Of a DNA stretch of 64,000 nt, positions 1-11,943 are shown in pieces. A program made the translations under genes and the position numbers. This stretch comes from Pogostemon cablin (Eukaryota; Streptophyta; Magnoliopsida; Lamiales; Lamiaceae), in contig CM043002.1 of the NCBI GenBank assembly GCA_023678885.1, positions 5,722,022-5,786,021 of the forward strand, in the 5' to 3' direction. The notes below the pieces were generated by a model that saw only the letters and a list, made by a program, of their open reading frames with translations, made no database searches and was not told where the DNA came from. The stretch's first letter is position 1. Each line of letters starts with the position of its first letter.

Positions 1-405
1 TGTACTGCCTACTACTACTACTATTATTATTATTATTATTATCCATTATGAATATAAGTGCAATACTAAATAACTAAGATATAATACATTTACAAATTAA
101 TACACATACGTGTACACTTTCTTACCACTATTATTATTACGAGAACACGTATGATACTTAATTAAAAAATAAAGTATTTATACAAATAAGGCAATTTAAT
201 TATATATCCAAATTAATTCACTTAATTATTTATGTATACATATATTCACATATTATCATCATTTTATCAAGGATGTCTCAAATAAAATGTAAAGATAAAT
301 AAAATATAAAATCAATTGTCACATTATTATCACATAATAATAAAATACACATAACACAAATTAAATTATATTGGCACATGAATAGTGAGAAGCTCGGGTA
401 TCACA
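1..405 (-). repeat. 3' LTR of the Tekay element (partial)
   Basis: Aligns almost base for base with 20823-21239, including the ATT microsatellite and the terminal GGTATCACA. The LTR therefore begins at 405 on the minus strand (TGTGATACC) and runs off the window at position 1. Only about 400 bp of a roughly 2.1-kb LTR is visible. Confidence 0.92.
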
Positions 406-417
406 TCCTCCCCACCT
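406..417 (-). other. Polypurine tract of the Tekay element
   Basis: On the minus strand this is an AAGGTGGGGAGGA-like purine run directly before the 3' LTR start (TGTGATACC). That is where plus-strand DNA synthesis is primed in LTR retrotransposons. Confidence 0.7.
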
Positions 418-444
418 TATAAAAATTTCGTCCTCAAAATTTAC

Positions 445-924
445 TTACCTGAAGAGTTCTGGATACTTAGTCATCATCTCATCCTCTCTTTCCCAAGTAG
501 CCTCCTCAACTAACTGGTTCCTCTATAAAACCTTTACTAATTGTATCTCTTTATTCCTAAGCTTCTTCACTTCTCGCCGCAAAATCTCAACTGATATTTC
601 CTCATAACTCAAATCTTCTTTCAACTCAACTGGCTCCTGTCTGAGAACATGAGATAGATTCGGAATATACTTTCTCAACACTGAAACATGAAACAAATCA
701 TGTACTCTAGACATAGATGCTGGTAAGTCCAAATTATATGCAACACTGCTAACTCTCTCAATGATAGTGAACTGTCCAACATATCTTGGACTGAGTTTTC
801 CTTTCCTTCCAAACTGCATTATTCCTTTCATTCGAGATACTTTCAAGAATACCTGATCACCCACTTCAAATTCCAACTCTCTCATGTGTTTTATCTGCAT
901 AACTTTTCTGCCGATCTTGGGCAA
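445..924 (-). pseudogene. Integrase C-terminal region and chromodomain of Tekay pol
   Basis: The first part has the SH3-like integrase tail (GDQVFLKVSRMKG, then GKLSPRYVGQF and SRVHDLFHVSVLRKY). It is followed by a chromodomain of Tekay type (EEISVEILRR, NKEIQLVKVL). A TAG at 523-525 replaces the expected tryptophan just after QLVKVL. Downstream the same frame continues with EEATWERED and KYPELF and ends at TAA (445-447). A chromodomain would direct integration through histone contacts. The premature stop removes its aromatic C-terminal part. Confidence 0.88.
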
Positions 925-1960
925 CTTTCATCTTCTCTCGAATATGGGTAACAGCTTCTGATATTTCACGAATCAAGTCTGGACCCAAAAATTTCCTCTC
1001 TCCAACTTCATCCCAATGTACTGGAGACCTACACTTCCTCCAGTACAGTGCTTCATATAGTGCCATCCCAATAGTGGACTGGTAACTGTTGTTGTACGAG
1101 AACTCTATCAAAGACAAATATTTACTCCACTGACCTTGAAAATTCAACACACATGCTCTGAGCATATCTTCCAAAATTTGTATTGTACGCTCCGATTGAC
1201 CGTCTATCTGTGGATAGAATGTTGTGCTGAAAGATAAATGTGTCCCCAATGCCTTATGTAAACTCTTCCAAAACGCAGACAAATATCTTATGTTCCTATC
1301 TGACATAATGGTAAGTGGTACTCCATGGAGTCTGACAATCTCTTGAATATATAGTTGTGCATAGCAATCCATAGAATACATAGAGCAAATAGGAAGAAAA
1401 TGAGATGACTTAGTCAATCGATCCACGATAACCCAAATGACATCATGACCTTTCACTGTCTTTGGTAAGCCGGTGATAAAATCAATAGTAATATTCTCCC
1501 ACTTCCACTCTGGAATAAATACAGGCTGCAAAGTTCCTGTTGGTCTCTGATGCTCAGCTTTGACTTGCTGACAAGTCAAACATTGCTCCACACATTGAGC
1601 GACATCTTTCTTCATCCCCGACCACCAATAATGCGACTTCAAATCTCTATAAATCTTAGTAGCTATTGGATGTATAAAGTATGGTGTTGAATGAGCTTCT
1701 ACCATTACTTCCTTTCGAATGTCATCCACTTCAGGTAGACATAATTGACCTCTATAATGAATCACGCCATAATCTCTTAATTGGAAGTCAGAAGACTTTC
1801 CAGAGTTGATATCATTCCTTAATTTATCAAACAATCCATCAACCTCTTGTCCCTGTCGAATCTTATCCATCAAAGTTGGTCGAAATGTCAGAACTGCCAT
1901 CTTTGCTTTCAACGATCCTTCTTGAATGATCTCCACACCCATCCTTTGCAAATCAAGCAA
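866..1960 (-). pseudogene. Tekay integrase (HHCC zinc finger and DDE core)
   Basis: Nearly complete integrase in one open frame. In the 364-residue translation the zinc finger is H90, H97, C127 and C130. The catalytic triad is D160 (in ITIDFITGLP), D221 (in IMSDRN) and E257 (in DGQSERT), with 35 residues between the last two, as in the DD35E family. It would catalyse 3' processing and strand transfer of the cDNA. The frame is separated from RNase H by a stop near 1970, and its C-terminal end shifts frame into the chromodomain segment at 866-924. The visible key residues are intact even though the polyprotein is broken. Confidence 0.9.
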
Positions 1961-1969
1961 CTCTGGTTT

Positions 1970-2256
1970 CTATTTTATGGTTTTTATAGCTGCACTCTGT
2001 ATTGCCTTTCGGCTTAATGCATCAGCAACCACATTAGCTTTACCCGAATGATAATTGATAACACAGTCGTAGTCTTTCACAAGCTCCAACCATCTTCTCT
2101 GCCTCATGTTCAATTCTTTCTGAGTGAAAAGGTACTTCAAACTCATATGATCAGTATAGATCTCAAAGCGTTCCCCATACAGATAATGCCTCCAAATCTT
2201 GAGTGCAAACACCACTGCGGCTAACTCCAAATCATGGGTAGGATAGTTTTTCTCGT
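1970..2256 (-). pseudogene. RNase H, 3' half, of Tekay pol (split by the Athila insertion)
   Basis: Contains the conserved NYPTHDLELAAVVFALKIW stretch, then IYTDHMSLKYLF, RQRRWLELVKDYD and the ADALSRK end typical of gypsy RNase H. The open frame continues upstream to about 2256, where the Athila LTR begins. The other half lies at 16235-16617. Removing the Athila copy together with one copy of the 5-bp flank brings the two halves back into the same reading frame, which fixes the insertion site. Confidence 0.88.
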
Positions 2257-2261
2257 ACTTC
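2257..2261. repeat. Candidate target-site duplication, left side of Athila
   Basis: ACTTC directly before the LTR. The matching flank at 16230-16234 is ACTCT, so the copies differ at the last two bases. The assignment rests mainly on RNase H frame continuity across the insert. Confidence 0.55.
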
Positions 2262-3418
2262 TGTTCTTAGTCGCATTTCTTATAAAATATTTAAAAGTAA
2301 GAGACTCTATCATCGAGTACACATGTGACCAAGTATAAAATTTATAAAATTGTCGTCCCAAGGGAAAGTAAACTCATGATTATATCCAGATTTTCCATTG
2401 ATTTATGCTTTGTAAGAATGATAGATTTTTTGTTTGGTATTTAAACTACTACTTATTGTTCTACTCAATTAACTAAGAATATGAACTAACAACGTATTGG
2501 ATCAAACAACAAACAAATGATGAATGAGATGGAGATAGAATTCAATTAAGAAGAGAGCAAGGCCAATCATAATCATGGTTAAGAATCTAGCTAGATATGC
2601 ATAACTCTTGATGGTGAACTTCATTAATTTGTGGACTAAAAGCAATCACGTTTTTACCCCTAATCCCTATGGCCAAGACAATTAGGTTCTCGACTCTTTT
2701 ACAAGTCTAAATCTCCTTAGGTTGTGTTTAATCTCAATTCCCTTAAGGTACTATGATCATAAGTTTGGTTCTCTTTACTCAATTTCTTAAGTGTCTCTCT
2801 ATGAGTGTTCTAAGCATAAGAAGGGTATGGCTTACCTCCCCTCACACTAACATGCATGCTCACCTTAATGTATGATTCAATTAAATATCTAATCATAATA
2901 TTGAAATGGTCATCCTAATACTATAAATAGAGAATTTAATCACACATGTATTGAAATGAAACATGATTCATTAATCATAAATGAAAGTCCAAAATTAACT
3001 CAATTCAACATCTCAAATCCTACATATCTAGCATTCTTCTTAACCAATCATATGATTAGCCCTACTATAGGACTAGCCACTAGACATTGTGTTTATATCA
3101 ATACACTCAAAGGCTTGCTCCGTTTGAGCCAAAATGAGAAGAAAATCAACAAATGAAAAGTAGATTGACTTCCCTTTCATGGAGAAACCTTCCTTCTCTT
3201 CAAAATGCAAACTTCTTCAATCCTTGATGCTTTTCTCTTCTCAAATGGTGGATGGATGGATTGATGGATGGACTAATAGATGGATTGTTGAAGATCAAGT
3301 GAAATTGATGGATCTTAAGGATGGAGATGAATCAAATGGATCTAGTGTGTGAAAATGTGGTGTGGAGTGTGTGTAACTGCTCTAATTATGATCTCTCTCT
3401 AATTTTCGCACAAGTCAT

Positions 3419-3430
3419 CCTTTTATATCA
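3419..3430 (-). promoter_or_regulatory. TATA box of the Athila 3' LTR
   Basis: Minus strand TGATATAAAAGG. The same sequence occurs at the equivalent place in the other LTR (15644-15655), supporting a core promoter that would drive minus-strand transcription. Confidence 0.55.
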
Positions 3431-3489
3431 CTTAAGGACCTTCTAGAAACTTCCGGAACATTCTGAAAACTGCACTGGCTTTTGCACCT

Positions 3490-3720
3490 ACACGGGCCGT
3501 GTAACAGTGCACGGCTCGTGTAATGCACACCTAGTTCGGCGTGTTGTGCATGCTTCTGGACACGACTCGAGCTGCACTACAAGGCCTCGTCATGGCCGTG
3601 TAGCATTTTTTGATGATATTGCACGGCTTCCTCTTACAGTCCCGTGTTCTGCACACGGGGCGTGCAATGCTGCACGGCTCGTGCGCCAGAACACGACCAT
3701 CCTCCTGGGCGAGCTCGTCG
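3490..3720. repeat. Cluster of ACACGGCC/GGCCGTGT palindromic motifs, 3' LTR
   Basis: GC-rich island in AT-rich DNA with repeated half-palindromes such as ACACGGGCCGTGT, GCACGGCTCGTG and GGCCGTGTAGC. Equivalent clusters lie at 15713-16012 and 7619-7830. Their role is unknown. Confidence 0.7.
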
Positions 3721-3730
3721 TTCTGATGAA

Positions 3731-5225
3731 CATAAACCACAACACATCATAAATAATATGGACTACAAAATCACATTATGTATCCCTACATCATCAAACT
3801 TATAACATGAAAGATTAACAAGTTCAATCTTAAGAATGACAAAAGAGTAATCAATTCCCTTTCAATCCAAGCCTCTCATAGGATATCAAATTCACTCAAC
3901 ACTCTTTGGAGTAGGGTTTTGAACATCACTCATCAATCGGTTAGAACCGACTTACCATAGGCTTGCTCATGGAATATGTTCACAAGCCACCCTAGTTTCA
4001 ATAAGTGATCAAAAAGTTCTTTATCTTAGGATGTAATGTTTAGGCTCTTTGGTAGGGTAGGTAACTTTGGGTAACAGTGACTATCCAAGTGTAGATAATC
4101 GAAGAGATGATTCTTTTCTCCAACTTCTTCACTTTCAAACTTCCTCCCTTTGTCAATCGTTCAAAAGCACAAAATATCAACATACCATGTATGTATTGAG
4201 CTTCTTCTGAATAGCATACTTCTTTTCTTTAACTTTTGTATCCTTTGAGCATATTTTATGATTTTGTTCCTTTTCCACTTTTTATTGAAGTTGCACTTGC
4301 TTTTTAACTTGAGCTCTTTCATCATTTTTTTGATTCAACCTTTCTTCCATTTACTTGCACATTTTTCCATATCTTCCCTTGTAAACCATCATCATCCTCA
4401 ATTACCCACACATAGGTTATATATAAGGCTCAAGTGGATTTCCAAGGCTAGTATTGTGCTTAAATCACAAAGAAAAGGCATGTAGGCTCAAATTGGCTAA
4501 CTAGGGATAATATTTTTGGTAAGGAATTTTATGGCTATGACTTCATTTAACAAGGATGGTCTAAGATCATATCACAAATTTCAACCATTCGGGCTTCGTT
4601 CCTATAGTCCATGAGTAAGTTCTAGTTTGTCTAAGTACAACCGGTCCTCTCATCAAGAACTAACCAGGAGGCACGGTTGAGGCTGAACTCTCACAAGCTT
4701 TTGCTTGGACCAAAAGTAACCTAATTACCCTTCATATTTCTCAAAATTGAACAAATTATGTAATTCATGTCACAATTTCAATAAGTAGAAAACATTAATA
4801 TGCTTGCCATCACTTATCACAAATAATGTATCATAGCTCATATTCAAAATTACTCAACACATTCCCAAAAATATACCACCAATCTATCCCGACAAGAATA
4901 AAAAAGAAACTCAAACATAACACAAAATTAAAGACATAACAAACAAAAACACATAACATGCATGAACAAGATCATCCATCTCCAGATAACAAAGCACATC
5001 AATTCTCATCCACAACAAATAAGATCAAATTCTCCCAAATAATGAAAATCAAACCAAAATACGAAAAATAAATCGCATAAAATTGAAAATAAAAATCCCA
5101 AAGTAAAAACCTCCCAAAAATCAACAATATTAGTATAATTCAATCCAAATCTAATAAATCAAATTAAATGTCTAATCATAACTAGAATGTACTAATGAAA
5201 GTTCCTATCACTCAAAATACTCCCT
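3731..5225 (-). other. Non-coding 3' region of the Athila element
   Basis: AT-rich stretch between the env-like region and the 3' LTR. I see no convincing coding frame. Short frames here are poor in coding character. A clear polypurine tract next to the LTR was not found, in keeping with a damaged U3 boundary. Confidence 0.6.
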
Positions 5226-6767
5226 TCATGGCTCTGGAGGTGGATGTGGATGATAAGTATTCCATGGAATGTATGCACGAGGAGATCCGGGGAATTGGAA
5301 GTTGAACATCATCTTCATCATCTCCTCCATGTTATTGGAGTGCACTCGCGACTGCTTCTCATAATACTCCCTCCGACGGTGTCCAGCTCTCAACTCCTGA
5401 ATATGCACTCCGTGCTCCTGCTGGACCTCTCGGATCTCCCTCATCTGTACTTCATATATCTGCTGCACATGTCTTATATCTCTCACCTCATCCATCATAT
5501 AATTCCATGGATCATTTCCCTATCCGGGTCCCATTGGTGGTTGCTGCACTTCTTCCCAAACTGCGGCGGCTCAGGGGCTTGCTCCTCAAACTCCACCTGC
5601 TGAGGTGGTGCATTATGCTCATCTTCTTCCATAGGCACTGGCTCCGCCTTCAAATTAGCTAGCTCGAGGTTCTCCTTAACCCTCATCTGTCTGAGAACCT
5701 CTTCCACTTCATCCCTATTTTTTCTATAAAAAGCTCTCACAACCCTAGAGTGGTTAGCACTAGCCATTGCCAAATTAGCAAACTTCCTTTGAGTATACAC
5801 TGTAGTGAGCGCTGGAGTTGACAAAGGAAACAAAGCTCCCTTTTTTTCCCTCAGACAGTATTGATTCCCAACTATAGACAAAATTCCATTCTCAACAACT
5901 AGCTGATAGTTCAATCCATCACTCACCATCCTGTTCTCCATTCCTGCAAGATTTTTTCCTAAGCCTTGAGCAATCATGGTGATCATACCTCCCAACATCA
6001 ATCCTTGAGACGTTTGTCTCTTGGCAACTCTCTCCACATGTTGCACAAAATGCGCTGCAAAGTTCAGTGGTAGCTCATTATAAATGCAGAACATGATATA
6101 CAACTGCTTCTCTCCTACAGCTCCACTCTCAAACCTCCCTAAGATGGTGTTTTGAAATGATCTTCTCTAAGTATCTCATGACTGGGTTCTTTTTTGCAGT
6201 TCCCTTTGAAGCACTAGGAACATACCCTGCTCGTTCTATCCCATCATTCACCAATCTCTTCCACCATTCCTGCTGGTTGAATCCACCTCCTTCGTAAAAT
6301 CTCTGATGGTTTTTGCATGGTGGGCACCCAAAGAATTCATTCAATATAGGCAAAGGAATCTTTTCTCTCATCACGTTATCCAGTTGGAATGTCACTGAAA
6401 TATGAAAACCATTCCGATCCTTCTTCACTTGAAAGGTGCTCATGAACTCAGCAGTTAGATGGTAATAAGTAGGCGGCCTTTTATCAAAAAAAGATTCCAT
6501 CTGTGCAAACCTAAACAACTTTCTCAAATCTTCCTCAATTCCTAACCCTCTCATTGTTTCTATATCTTGGAATCGAGTTGGTTTGATCTTCAGAGCAAGT
6601 GTTTGCCAACGAAGCACATACTTACCCCAATAGTCTTCAAATTCCATCTCAAAGTAATCCAGATGGACCCCTTCTTCCATTAGTTGAGCATTCAAATTAG
6701 CCAACTCCCCTAGATCGGTAATGACGATGAAATCCTCATTTCTTGGTCTCACTCTCCTTTCGGCCAT
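5226..6767 (-). pseudogene. Athila ORF-1 / env-like region
   Basis: Starts with an ATG at 6767 (MAERRVRPRNEDF). The first block has the Athila-type signature: a region on DNA-encoded W-Q-T-L and P-T-R-F motifs, then RPPTYYHLTAEFMSTF and PILNEFFGCP. A frameshift near 6140 moves the frame to a second block (about 6140-5495, with GRFESGAV and HFVQHVERVAKRQTSQG). A third overlapping frame (5498-5226) carries a glutamate/arginine-rich coiled-coil-like tail. The position downstream of pol fits the env-like ORF described for Athila. I see no signal peptide or membrane segment that proves an envelope function. The best family name is ATHILA ORF-1 (PF03078), by recognition only. Confidence 0.75.
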
Positions 6768-7420
6768 CTACAATTTACAACAATGCTCAAGTTATTTTAA
6801 ATTCCTCTAATAAAAATGTTAATACACTTAGTTTAAATTCCACCCTAGTCATCCAACTTAGTGTGAAATATACTATGCATCAACATTACACATTCATCTC
6901 ATTATATCTTCAAACTTCACCACAACATTCACTTCACCATCATTCCTCTCAACTATCCATGAATTCATATCTCAATTCCTAATCATACTTGCACACATGA
7001 GTTCAAAAATATACCATCAATACTCACTCTGCACATATAATCTCAAATTTGGCCAAAATTTTCTCTTAGGCATTTCATCGAACACTTGGCATGCACAATT
7101 TTTCAATACAATTTCAAAGCATAATTCACATAGCCTCATGCCCAAATCCTCAACATCTAAGATTATTTCTTCACAATTTAAGCATTATACATTCATGATA
7201 ATTCAATTTGCACAACACATTCATCCAATTTCATCATTCTCATAAATCCCCTAATTCAACTTTCTCATGAACCCTAATTCAATTCTCCATTCACAAATTA
7301 AATTGACACATGTATGTTCATCAATCAATAATTCATTCCAAATGCACAATATCACAAAGCCCATGCATCAATTCACTCAATTTCTATCAAAATTCAAAAG
7401 TTAAGGTTCAAAGAATTCAT
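6768..7420 (-). other. Non-coding leader before the env-like region
   Basis: AT-rich, with many short stops in all frames. Nothing recognisable apart from repeated CA/TT-rich stretches. Confidence 0.5.
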
Positions 7421-7429
7421 AACTTTTAA

Positions 7430-8050
7430 ACTTGGATGTGGAGAAGTGTTCTTGGTGTTCACAATTGAAGAAACTCACTCTCAATCTCTCAAAACTAACC
7501 TTTGTGTATCGATTTATGCTTAAGGAGAAGGATTTGGTGTGATATCAGTGCATACGGAAGAGATAGTATGTGTGTGGAATGAGTATAGATCGGCCCTTTT
7601 AAAAACTAGCTTCGAACCCTACACGGCTCGTGTAGCGCTACACGGCCTCAAGTGTGGCCGTGTAGCATTTTCTGACGTTTGAACACGCCCATGCGTTACA
7701 GGGCCGTGCTCCGTACACGGCCCGTGTTCCTGCTCTTCTGCAAGGCTCGAGCTCGGAGCTCACCCAAGACCCTAGGCAAGTAGCCACTTTTGATGTCAGT
7801 ACACGGCCAGGCCTTACAGGGCCGTGTACTGAGCTCAGCATGTGCAGTGTTTTTCCCCTGTTTTCCAAGTTTCACACTTCACCTCATTTTTGCCCTATTT
7901 TTGCACTTTTCATACACCCTATTCATGCTCAAAAATACTTCAAAACATCATTCACACCACAATTATGATCAAACAATAGATTATCATGTACTTAAACAAC
8001 ACCAAACATGCCAAAACAATCCTAACTCATGAGAAAAATTTCAAAATTTA
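7430..8050 (-). repeat. LTR-like block between pol and the env-like region
   Basis: Shows the same order of landmarks as the Athila LTRs: a TGTGTGTGG-rich stretch, a TTTTAAAAGGG sequence in the TATA position (minus strand, about 7597-7603), then a GC-rich ACACGGCC palindrome cluster (7619-7830), including GATGTCAGTACACGGCC that parallels GATGACAGTACACGGCC at 15950-15966, then AT-rich DNA. Base identity to the LTRs is low outside the motifs, so it is an old or divergent relative. It lies upstream of the env-like ATG in the coding direction. Confidence 0.5.
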
Positions 8051-8459
8051 CCTATTTTGCCACAAGACAATATAACAACAACACACATGATTCATCACAC
8101 ACATGAGACATACCCTTGTCGTTTCCACTAATGCTCGTCATGAACTTACCTCATGATGACTCATGTGCATTTTTTACAATCCACGTATGATTAAATATGT
8201 CCACCATGCAACCTCCCCCCAAACTTAAATTAACACAAGTGTTAAATTTTAAGTTTGAAAAGAGTGGTGTGGCATACATCATCATTTCACCTTTAGCACT
8301 CTTGTCTTTTATCATATGCACTTTTCTCCATGAGCTTCACCACCTACATACCAAATCTACAAGAAAACTATTAAACGAAGAGAATATAAAATCTACACTA
8401 CTACACAATCAAAGAGGTTCAAGAAGAGAGAGTATCCACATATACTATCTCCTTTTGAG
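8051..8459 (-). other. Post-pol spacer of the Athila element
   Basis: On the minus strand it contains a region reading AAGTTTGGGGGGAGG (around 8212-8227), a G-rich tract commonly seen just after pol in Athila elements. No coding frame is supported. Confidence 0.5.
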
Positions 8460-9641
8460 AAGGAGATAGGTAATGTTTCACCCGATGATCATTTACCACA
8501 AACTCATTATTAGGACCCTTAAGCTTCAACGTATGTCCACTCAACAATTCAAGCACTTCATATGGCCTCATCCATTTAGACTTAAGCTTCCTGGGAAATA
8601 ACTTGAGCCTTTAATTGAATTCAAGAACTTTGTCCCTAGGAACAAACATTTTCTCCTTTACCTTAGCATCATGCCATCTCTTCATATTCTCCTTGTAGAT
8701 GATTGAGTTATCAAATGCTCTTCCTCTAAACTCCTCCAACTCAACCAACTTCAACCTTGCTTGACCACTCTCCTTTCATCCATGTTGAGGCGCTTGATAG
8801 CCCACAATACACGGTGTTCCAACTCCACGGGAAGATGACAAGCTTTACCATAGACCAATTGATATGGTGACACACCAAGAATGGTTTTAAAAGCTGTCCG
8901 ATAAGCCCATAAAGCATCATCAAGCTTCTCCGACCAATCCTTCCTCCCCCCATTAATGGTCTTCTCCAAAACTAACTTGATTTGGCGGTTTGAGACCTCC
9001 GCCAAACTATTTGCTTGAGGGTGGTAAGGTGTAGCCACTCGATGTTTCACTCCATATCTTTTCAACAAACTCTCCATCAACTTGTTTACAAAGTGAGATC
9101 CTCCATCACTCACTAAGGCACGTGGAACTCCAAACCTAGCAAAAATATTCTTTTTCAAGAACCTTTGCACAATCAAAGCATCATTTATCTTAGTGGGGAT
9201 TGCCTCCACCCACTTTGACACATAATCCACGGCTAGCAAGATGTACACATATCCTTTGGAGGAAGGAAATGGTCCCATAAAATCAATGCCCCATACATCA
9301 AATATTTCCACATCAATTCTTAAGCTCATGGGCATCTCATCTCGCTTACCTACTCCCCCTATTCTTTGGCATCTATCACATTTAGCCACAAACTTCTTTG
9401 CATCTTTAAACAATGTTGGCCAATAAAAACCCGATTGTAGAATTTTAGCCCCTGTCTTTTGATGAGCAAAGTGACCTCTACACAAAGACGAATGACATAG
9501 CTCAAGAATCCCCATGACTTCTTCCTCGTCCATACACCTCCTTATTACTCCATCATTGTAAATTTTGAACAAAAAGGGCTCATCCCACAAGTAATTCTTC
9601 ACTTCAACATAAAAACTTTTCTCCTTGTACTTATTAAGCAA
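8460..9641 (-). pseudogene. Athila integrase
   Basis: In the 296-residue frame (9641-8751) the zinc finger has CHSS (H50), H57, C88 and C91 (CDRCQ). The catalytic residues are D120 (WGIDFMGPFP), D179 (LVSDGGSHFVN) and E215 (SLAEVSNRQIK), with 35 residues between the last two. After a frame break near 8750 the C-terminal part continues in another frame (around 8750-8460) with a KRWHDAKVKE stretch and an LLSGHTLKLKGPN-type end. It would insert the cDNA into DNA. The core residues are intact but the full product is interrupted. Confidence 0.88.
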
Positions 9642-9719
9642 TGTGGGCTTGATTTCACAAAAAATAAAGTTGACATAATCGGCATACTAAGGAGGCACAT
9701 TTACCATGAGAATACACAC

Positions 9720-10474
9720 TTACTCAACTTCTATTAGCAAAATTTCTTCATCCAGGAACTCATCTCCAATTGGCTTAATATCTTTATTTTCACCTCCATT
9801 TTCCAATCTAGACAAATGATCTGCAATCACATTCTCCACGCCTTTCTTATCCTTGATAATCACATTAAATTTCTGCAAAAGCAACACCCAACGGATTAAA
9901 CGAGGTTTAGCATCTTTCTTACTCATTAGGTATTTTATGGCCCGTGATCCGTGTAAACAATCATTTGTGTTCCAACCAAGTATGGTCGAAACTTCTCAAA
10001 AGCATACACGACGGCTAAAAATTCCTTCTCCGTTGTGGTGTAATTGACTTGGCATGAATTCAATGTCTTCGAGGCATAATATATTGCTCTAAACTTCTTC
10101 TCCCTTGTTTGCCTCAACACCACTCCTATGGATTGGTCACTAGCATCACAATGTAATTCAAATTGCAAACTCCAATCTGGGGTAACGAGTATTGGAGATG
10201 AAGTGAGAGCATCCTTGAGCACCTGAAATAATATACAACATTCATCATCGAAGTTAAATGGACAATCTTTTTCAAGCAATTTACAAAGAGGTTTAGCAAT
10301 TTTGGAGAAATCCTTAATGAAAGGTCTATAAAAGCCCGCATGGCCTAAGAACGATCTCACCCCCTTCTCACTAGTAGGAGGGGGAAGACATTCTATGGTT
10401 ATCACTTTAGCTCTATCCACTTTTAAACCATGTTTTGAAATATGATGCCCCAAGACTATCCCATCGGTCACCAT
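9720..10474 (-). pseudogene. Athila RNase H
   Basis: The upper frame (10474-9935) carries the connection and RNase H start (SFLGHAGFYRPFIKDFSKIA, FELHCDASDQSIGVVL, ASKTLNSCQVNYTTTEKE). A one-base loss close to 9936, within the TDHG motif, moves it to 9926-9720 (MSKKDAKPRLIRWVLLLQ, then a VIADHLSRLE end). It would degrade the RNA strand of the RNA:DNA hybrid. The frameshift lies inside a catalytic motif. Confidence 0.85.
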
Positions 10475-11865
10475 AAAATGGCATTTTTTTCCAATTTAGC
10501 ACAAGATTTGACTCTTCACACCTCTGTAACACAATAGTGAGATTAGTCAAGCATATATCATAAGAGGACCCATACACGGAAAAATCATCCATAAACACCT
10601 CCATAATATTTTCAATTAAGCCATCGAAGATAGCCATCATACAACACTGAAAAGTGGCAGGGGCATTACATAGACCAACCGGCATCATTCTAAATGCAAA
10701 TGTACTATAGGGACATGTGAAAGCTGTCTTCTCTTGGTCTTCCGGTGCAATCAATATTTGATTGTACCTGGAATAACCATCAAGAAAATAATAGTACTCA
10801 TGCCCCGCAAGTCGATCCAACATTTGGTTTATAAATGGCAATGAGAAATGATCTTTACGAGTATTTTCATTCAATTTATGATAATCAACACATACTCTCC
10901 AACCTGTGATAGTTCTAATGGCAATTGTTTTATTTGTATCGGATCGCACAATTGTCATACTACCCTTTTTTGCCACTACATGTAAGAGACTTACATATTG
11001 ACTATCACTAATTGGAAAGATTATTTCAGCATCAAGCCATTTTAACACCTCTTTTCTTACCACTTCTTGCATTATAGGATTTAATCTACGTTGGTTTTGT
11101 ACACAAGACTTCTTATCATCAATCAAATGAATCTTATGCATACACATAGATGGACTCATACCTTTCAAATCTTTTATGCTCCAACCAATAGAGGATTTAT
11201 GCTCTCTCAAAACTCTTAACAACTTTTCTAATTCTAAATCACTAAGGGAAGAAGATACGATTACCGGATATGTTTCATTTTCTTCCAAGTAAGCATACTT
11301 CAAATGCTCCGGTAATGGTTTCAACTCTACCTTCTTCTTCTCTTGCACTCCTTCTTTTGGTTCTTCATCAAGTCTCTCCATCTTTGCTTCCTTTGCTTCC
11401 TCACTTGTGAGTTCTCTACAAGCATTTAAACCATGCAATTCATCAATCATTTCCTCATTCTCTAAACAAAAAGAAGATTTAGATTTTATAGATTCAATAG
11501 AGTAAGAATGGCTTATGATAATCTCCAACGGATCCTTGAAGTGAAGGTGATACATATGTTCTTCAACAATGTTGTCCACTACCTCCACTCTTATGCATTC
11601 CTCCTTGTTTCTCGGATACCTCATAGCCTCTCTTAATGAAAATATCACTTCTTCCTCATTCACCCTCAAAGTGAGCTCTCCCTTCTCCACGTCTATCAAT
11701 GCTTTCCCTGTGGCAAGAAACGGACGCCCAAGTATCAATGAAACATTAGCATCTTCATCCATATTAAGTACCACAAAATCAACGGGAAATACAAACTTGC
11801 CAACTTTGATCAAACATCTTCCACAATTCCCTTTGGATATGTCAACGACTGATCGGCTAATTTAA
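10413..11865 (-). pseudogene. Athila protease end and reverse transcriptase
   Basis: The N-terminal part matches the Athila protease tail (FPVDFVVLNMDED, LILGRPFLATGKALIDVEKG). It is followed by a linker and the RT domain (WRVCVDYHKLNENTRKDHF, LDGYSRYNQI, EKTAFTCPYSTFAFRMMPVG, and the catalytic FMDDFSVYG). A frameshift near 10480 follows the RT core, after which RNase H continues in another frame. It would copy the genomic RNA into cDNA. The core motif is preserved. Confidence 0.88.
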
Positions 11866-11943
11866 GTGTGACCGACATCGGTTTAACCTCACCAATACCC
11901 AACTTCTTGAAAATTGACAAGGGCATCAAGTTAATGCTAGCCC

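Larger units (their letters stand above)
2262..3730 (-). repeat. 3' LTR of the Athila element, U3 side truncated
   Basis: Colinear with 14493-15950. Both begin TGT(T)CTTAGTCGC and share the same order of motifs, including a TATA box and a cluster of ACACGGCC-type palindromes. About a dozen differences are visible in the first 150 aligned bases. Homology stops near 3728, whereas the other copy continues to 16229. About 280 bp of U3 is therefore missing or replaced here. Confidence 0.85.

Noticed and set aside
2956..3156. Matching small ORFs in both Athila LTRs (also 15152-15379)
   Set aside because: They are parallel only because the LTRs are copies, and the frame has no coding character or family resemblance.
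5226..6767. True envelope protein
   Set aside because: Position fits the env-like ORF of Athila, but no signal peptide, cleavage site or membrane segment could be seen.
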